Of a DNA stretch of 17,322 nt, positions 14,379 to 17,322 are shown one piece after another (the first letter of the stretch is position 1; each line of letters starts with the position of its first letter). The stretch spans positions 1 through 17,322 of the forward strand of contig MFGL01000041.1 in assembly GCA_001778285.1 (NCBI GenBank), given 5' to 3'. The notes under the pieces are model-generated. The model was not told the DNA's origin. It searched no databases and saw only the letters and a list, made by a program, of their open reading frames with translations. Both the position numbers and the translations under genes were made by a program. Source of the DNA: Candidatus Falkowbacteria bacterium RIFOXYC2_FULL_47_12 (GTDB taxonomy: Bacteria; Patescibacteriota; Patescibacteriia; Patescibacteriales; XYC2-FULL-47-12).

Positions 14379-14853
14379 CATATCACCAGTAAAACCGGAT
14401 ATACCTTTAAAGCCGGAAAAGATGCCGATGCCGGGGACGGTTTTAGAGCACGGCAAACAAAAGTCCGAACAGCCGGCTTCATTTGAACGTGCAACGGAGC
14501 GTGTGCCGATACCAGAGCAAAAATTTTCAGAACCGGCCACAAAACCGAGCACGATGCCGGCGCCGGAAATTTCCGCACCGCCGCTTACGATCGCCGAAAT
14601 AGAACAGGCATTGAGCAGTGATTTGGAGGAGGTGTACTTTCAGATGCCTCCGGAAACGCAAACGGTTTTTAAAAAGAAAGGTGAGCAAACCGCGCGCGAG
14701 GTGAAAACGCTTTTGGAAAAAACCAAAGTGAACGTGAGAAAAATCGCGAAGCTGATTATGAACTGGCTCAAGCTCATTCCCGGCGTGAACAAATTTTTCC
14801 TGGAGCAGGAGGCGAAGATTAAAACAGATGAAGTATTAAAATTAAAACAGTGA
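14371..14853 (+). CDS. Unrecognised protein: Pro-rich disordered N-terminus, helical C-terminus
   Basis: I do not recognise a characterised family. The 160-aa product starts at ATG 14371, inside the maf end (overlap ATGCCTGA). Residues 1-75 are rich in Pro, Glu, Lys and Ala with repeated KPEK/MPMP-like pieces and are probably disordered. Residues 75-160 are predicted helical by composition: IAEIEQALSSDLEEVYFQMP, FKKKGEQTAREVKTLLEK, then an amphipathic or weakly hydrophobic IAKLIMNWLKLIPGVNKFFLEQEA. It lies upstream of a secretion-like ATPase gene with one gene between, so it may be an accessory protein of that machine. It has no signal peptide and no clear membrane helix. Confidence 0.75.
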   Translation: MPDISPVKPDIPLKPEKMPMPGTVLEHGKQKSEQPASFERATERVPIPEQKFSEPATKPSTMPAPEISAPPLTIAEIEQALSSDLEEVYFQMPPETQTVFKKKGEQTAREVKTLLEKTKVNVRKIAKLIMNWLKLIPGVNKFFLEQEAKIKTDEVLKLKQ

Positions 14854-14883
14854 GGAGTTTTTATTTAATAAAAATAAAATTTT

Positions 14884-16044
14884 ATGCAAGAAACAAATTT
14901 TATTTCTCATCAAGAGACAAAGAGTGAGCGGCATTTGCTTTCACCGGATATATTGAAAGAATACGTTGATTCTTCGGGCAATTTGCTGAGAAAATTTCGC
15001 ATGCCTACCGTTGGCGGCGCCGAGCGAACGCAAGCCGGGAAAAAATTTTCCGTTGATTTGGCGGCAGAGCTTTTTAATCGCGAATTGGAGCGGCGAGAAG
15101 TTTTTAAAAATGATAATGCTGAAAAAAGAAAGAAACAAGAAGCGGAGACAAAGCAGGAGCTCATTGAGGGTATGAGGCTTGCCCCTAAAATCAGCCCGAA
15201 GGAAGGTCATCACCATGACGGCGGTAAAAAAAATTGGAAAGAAGCAATGGTTGAAAATTACGATGGCAAAAAGTATCCGGACGGCGGCGAGGTGCGGCTT
15301 AAGGGGTATTTATTATCAACGATGTTAGATTGCGCCCATTGGAGCAACCAACAGTCAGCTTTAACGCAAATTGTTGAATTATGGGCGGATAATCACTACC
15401 AGGATGAAGAGAAAAAGGCCGAAAAAGTGAAAGACATTTTGGCGGACATTATGCCGCTATTGAATACAATTAAAGCGTACAGTTATGCCGATGCGGCGCA
15501 CAGGGAAGGTGAAAAAGCCACAAATATTTTTTTTCAACCTCAATTTGAAGAGGGAGACCTTTACTACAGCCAAACTTTTCCTGGCCCCGATAATAGCCAG
15601 ATGAAGGAAGACGATAAAACAAAGCGCAAGCACCGGGATACCGGCATCCAACAGGCATTGGAAGAATACGGTTTCAGCGGAGCGGAAGTGGCCGGTGAGC
15701 CGATTGTTGCCGGGGAGGCAAGTGCGAGTGAAAGAAATGAAATAAAAGAAAAATTTTTAGCTGACCTTGAACAAGCCCAAGCAATAGTGAATGCGGAACG
15801 TGCCCGGCGGGATAAAAAGTTGCAACAGCGTTTGGACGCTCTGCCGGTGGAAATGCACAGCGCCGAGAGAACAGTTGCCGGAGAAGAAGCAGCAAGAAAA
15901 CAAAAAGGAAAAATAAAATTAACAGGCCCCTTTGCCGCGTCTGACGCCGAGCTTAACTTGCAAAGGCTTACCGAAGAATATAAAAAGTTAGCACAAGAGA
16001 AATGGAACCCTATTAATGTATTGCCGCAGACAGAAAAAGAATAG
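14884..16044 (+). CDS. Unrecognised 386-aa soluble charged protein upstream of a secretion ATPase
   Basis: I do not recognise a family. The product is hydrophilic and strongly charged, without a signal peptide or membrane helix. Residues about 55-110 are basic/acidic and helical. A more globular central part (about 115-270) carries a HHHDGGKKNW piece, a DCAHWSNQQSAL segment and an acidic FEEGDLYYSQTF segment. The C-terminal part (about 280-380) is Ala/Glu/Lys/Arg-rich and coiled-coil-like. It begins 30 bp after the previous gene in a very A/T-rich spacer; a GAGGAG at 14852-14857 is too far away to be its ribosome site. The next gene follows after 11 bp, so it is probably cotranscribed with the ATPase gene and could be a partner of it. 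Confidence 0.78.
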   Translation: MQETNFISHQETKSERHLLSPDILKEYVDSSGNLLRKFRMPTVGGAERTQAGKKFSVDLAAELFNRELERREVFKNDNAEKRKKQEAETKQELIEGMRLAPKISPKEGHHHDGGKKNWKEAMVENYDGKKYPDGGEVRLKGYLLSTMLDCAHWSNQQSALTQIVELWADNHYQDEEKKAEKVKDILADIMPLLNTIKAYSYADAAHREGEKATNIFFQPQFEEGDLYYSQTFPGPDNSQMKEDDKTKRKHRDTGIQQALEEYGFSGAEVAGEPIVAGEASASERNEIKEKFLADLEQAQAIVNAERARRDKKLQQRLDALPVEMHSAERTVAGEEAARKQKGKIKLTGPFAASDAELNLQRLTEEYKKLAQEKWNPINVLPQTEKE

Positions 16045-16055
16045 GTTTTTATTTT

Positions 16056-17322
16056 ATGTTAGACATCTTCTCCAATCCACAAAATTTACTTTACATAGTG
16101 ACAGCCACCGCCGTCGCCGTCGTTTTCGTCTTGCTCGTTTTGAGCATTGTCCGCCGCGTCGTGCGTCACCTCGCGGCCAAGGCCTACGCCTACGACAAAG
16201 ACATTTTGCGCATCCGCGTGCCCAAGGAAAGCCCGCGCGACGTAAAAGAAGAGCAGACTACTCAGCGCTTGCAGGAAGAAATTGCCGCGGCCGAGAGCAT
16301 GTTTTCGCTCATTGGCGGTTTGCGCGCCAATCCCAAAGGAATAATTTCGTGGCTCTTTGGCAGCCACAACACATTTGCTTTTGAAGTCGTGGCTTACCAA
16401 AAGTTAATTTCGTTTTATGTGGCCGTGCCCAAAAAAATGCGCCGCTTCGTGGAGCAGGAAATTTATGCGCATTATCCGGCGGCAAGCATTGAAACTGTTG
16501 CCGACTACAATATCTTCAGCCCGCAAAGCCACACCAAAGCGGCCGCGCTGGTTTTAAAGCGCGCAAACATGTTTGCCCTGCGCACCTACCGCAAAATGGA
16601 CATTGACCCGCAAGACTCAATTATCAATACTTTGGCCAAACTGAACGAAAACGAGGGCGCGGCCATTCAAATCATCGCGCGCTCGGCGCCAAAAGCTTGG
16701 CGCGCGCGCGGTATGCGCGTAACGCGCGCAGTGCGGCAGGGCAAAACGCTCACTGAGGCTTTGCGCGCCACAAGCTACAGCCGGTTCTTCGGCGGCGCGG
16801 GGAAAATGAGCGAAATTATTTTGCAAAAACAAAAAAACGAACAGCCGCCGGAGCGCCAGCAGATGACGCCGGTGGAGGAAGAAAGCCTGCGCAGTATTGA
16901 AGAAAAAATGTCCAAGGCCGGCCTGCTCTGCAATCTGCGCGTCATCGTTGCCTCGCCGAATTCCGGGCAAGCGCAGATCTATTTGGATAACATCGTGGAT
17001 GCCTTTAACCAGTACACGGTTTTTGAATACGGCAACGGCCTCAAGCCGGTGCGCCGGCTGAAAGGCCGCAATATCATCAATGATTTTATCTTTCGCAACT
17101 TCAGCGAGCGCACCGTGATGGTGCTCAACACCGAAGAATTAGCCAGCTTGTTTCATTTCCCCCTGCCGCACAACGAAACGCCCAACATCGCCTGGCTCAC
17201 GGCCAAGCGTGCGCCGGCACCGCCGGATACGCCGACCGAAGGCGTGTATTTGGGGGAAAACGTGTATCGCGGCGTTGAGCGGGCCGTGCACATTCGGCGT
17301 GATGACCGGCGGCGGCATATGT
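16056..17322 (+). CDS. Type IV secretion/conjugation-like membrane ATPase (VirD4/HerA-like), N-terminal part, 3' truncated
   Basis: The frame is open from ATG 16056 to the window end (422 codons). One membrane helix (about residues 10-34, YIVTATAVAVVFVLLVLSIV) is followed by a basic RRVVRH patch and a large cytoplasmic domain. Segments FEVVAYQKLISFYVAVPKK and EQEIYAHYPAASIE resemble the N-terminal domain of secretion-like ATPases common in CPR genomes. The last residues, ERAVHIRRDDRRRHM, are the pattern that comes immediately before a Walker A motif in HerA/VirD4/TraD-type proteins, so the nucleotide-binding domain should begin just beyond the window edge. Membrane DNA or protein transport is inferred from this. 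The start follows a U-rich tract with no Shine-Dalgarno site. Codon use here is more G+C-rich than in the previous gene. Confidence 0.7.
   Translation, partial: MLDIFSNPQNLLYIVTATAVAVVFVLLVLSIVRRVVRHLAAKAYAYDKDILRIRVPKESPRDVKEEQTTQRLQEEIAAAESMFSLIGGLRANPKGIISWLFGSHNTFAFEVVAYQKLISFYVAVPKKMRRFVEQEIYAHYPAASIETVADYNIFSPQSHTKAAALVLKRANMFALRTYRKMDIDPQDSIINTLAKLNENEGAAIQIIARSAPKAWRARGMRVTRAVRQGKTLTEALRATSYSRFFGGAGKMSEIILQKQKNEQPPERQQMTPVEEESLRSIEEKMSKAGLLCNLRVIVASPNSGQAQIYLDNIVDAFNQYTVFEYGNGLKPVRRLKGRNIINDFIFRNFSERTVMVLNTEELASLFHFPLPHNETPNIAWLTAKRAPAPPDTPTEGVYLGENVYRGVERAVHIRRDDRRRHM

Noticed and set aside
14852..14884. GAGGAG as a Shine-Dalgarno site for the gene at 14884
   Set aside because: It lies about 26 bases before the ATG, much too far, and overlaps the previous stop codon.
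16086..16970. ORFs on the minus strand within the secretion ATPase gene
   Set aside because: The plus-strand frame is continuous for 422 codons with a membrane helix and a pre-Walker A pattern; the minus ORFs are low-complexity shadows.
1..17322. CRISPR array, insertion sequence or prophage
   Set aside because: No regularly spaced repeats, transposase, integrase or terminal inverted repeats were seen; the 9-bp arrays at 7840-7944 have no spacers.

Overview
The window looks like a chromosomal piece of a Candidate Phyla Radiation (Patescibacteria, probably Parcubacteria-like) bacterium. This is inference, not a marker-gene result. It rests on the compact layout, the partial type IV secretion-like ATPase gene preceded by two unrecognised soluble proteins, the secreted transglycosylase-like protein with four C-terminal repeats, and the absence of any clear Shine-Dalgarno motif before the fourteen start codons that can be inspected.

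Layout. Positions 1-678 (+) hold the C-terminal part of SecF. It converges on, and overlaps by 41 bp, a minus-strand block read from right to left: a secreted transglycosylase-like protein (9358-7952), a LigB-like dioxygenase-fold protein (7826-7041), an A+T-rich DNA methyltransferase with a SNase-like tail (7036-5726), PurA (5404-4100), PriA (4043-2145), peptide deformylase (2140-1667) and methionyl-tRNA formyltransferase (1648-638). priA-def-fmt is tightly packed: 4 bp separate priA from def and 18 bp separate def from fmt. A divergent promoter region at 9359-9544 then opens a plus-strand block: greA, an Nramp-related metal transporter, an A+T-rich type II methyltransferase and restriction endonuclease pair, maf, two unrecognised proteins, and the N-terminal half of a VirD4/HerA-like secretion ATPase that runs off the right edge.

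Functions. The housekeeping content is protein export (SecF), replication restart (PriA), N-terminal formylation and deformylation (Fmt, Def), AMP synthesis (PurA), transcript-cleavage factor GreA and nucleotide sanitation (Maf). Accessory content is the two A+T-rich DNA-modification loci. The second has the normal M-R organisation; the first is a lone methyltransferase carrying its own degenerate nuclease-fold domain.

The most notable points are as follows. The PriA keeps its zinc cysteines but has lost the P-loop and motifs V and VI, so it is probably not a helicase, and a G/C-rich palindromic repeat is inserted in frame just before the lost P-loop. The methyltransferase has a SNase-like fusion. 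greA has a long structured leader. At purA/priA and at greA/nramp the same compact arrangement occurs: the -10 box of the downstream gene touches the 5' arm of the upstream gene's terminator hairpin, and the start codon follows that hairpin within 1 to 9 bases. Several hairpins sit directly before start codons where a Shine-Dalgarno site would normally lie. No tRNA, rRNA, CRISPR array or insertion sequence was seen.
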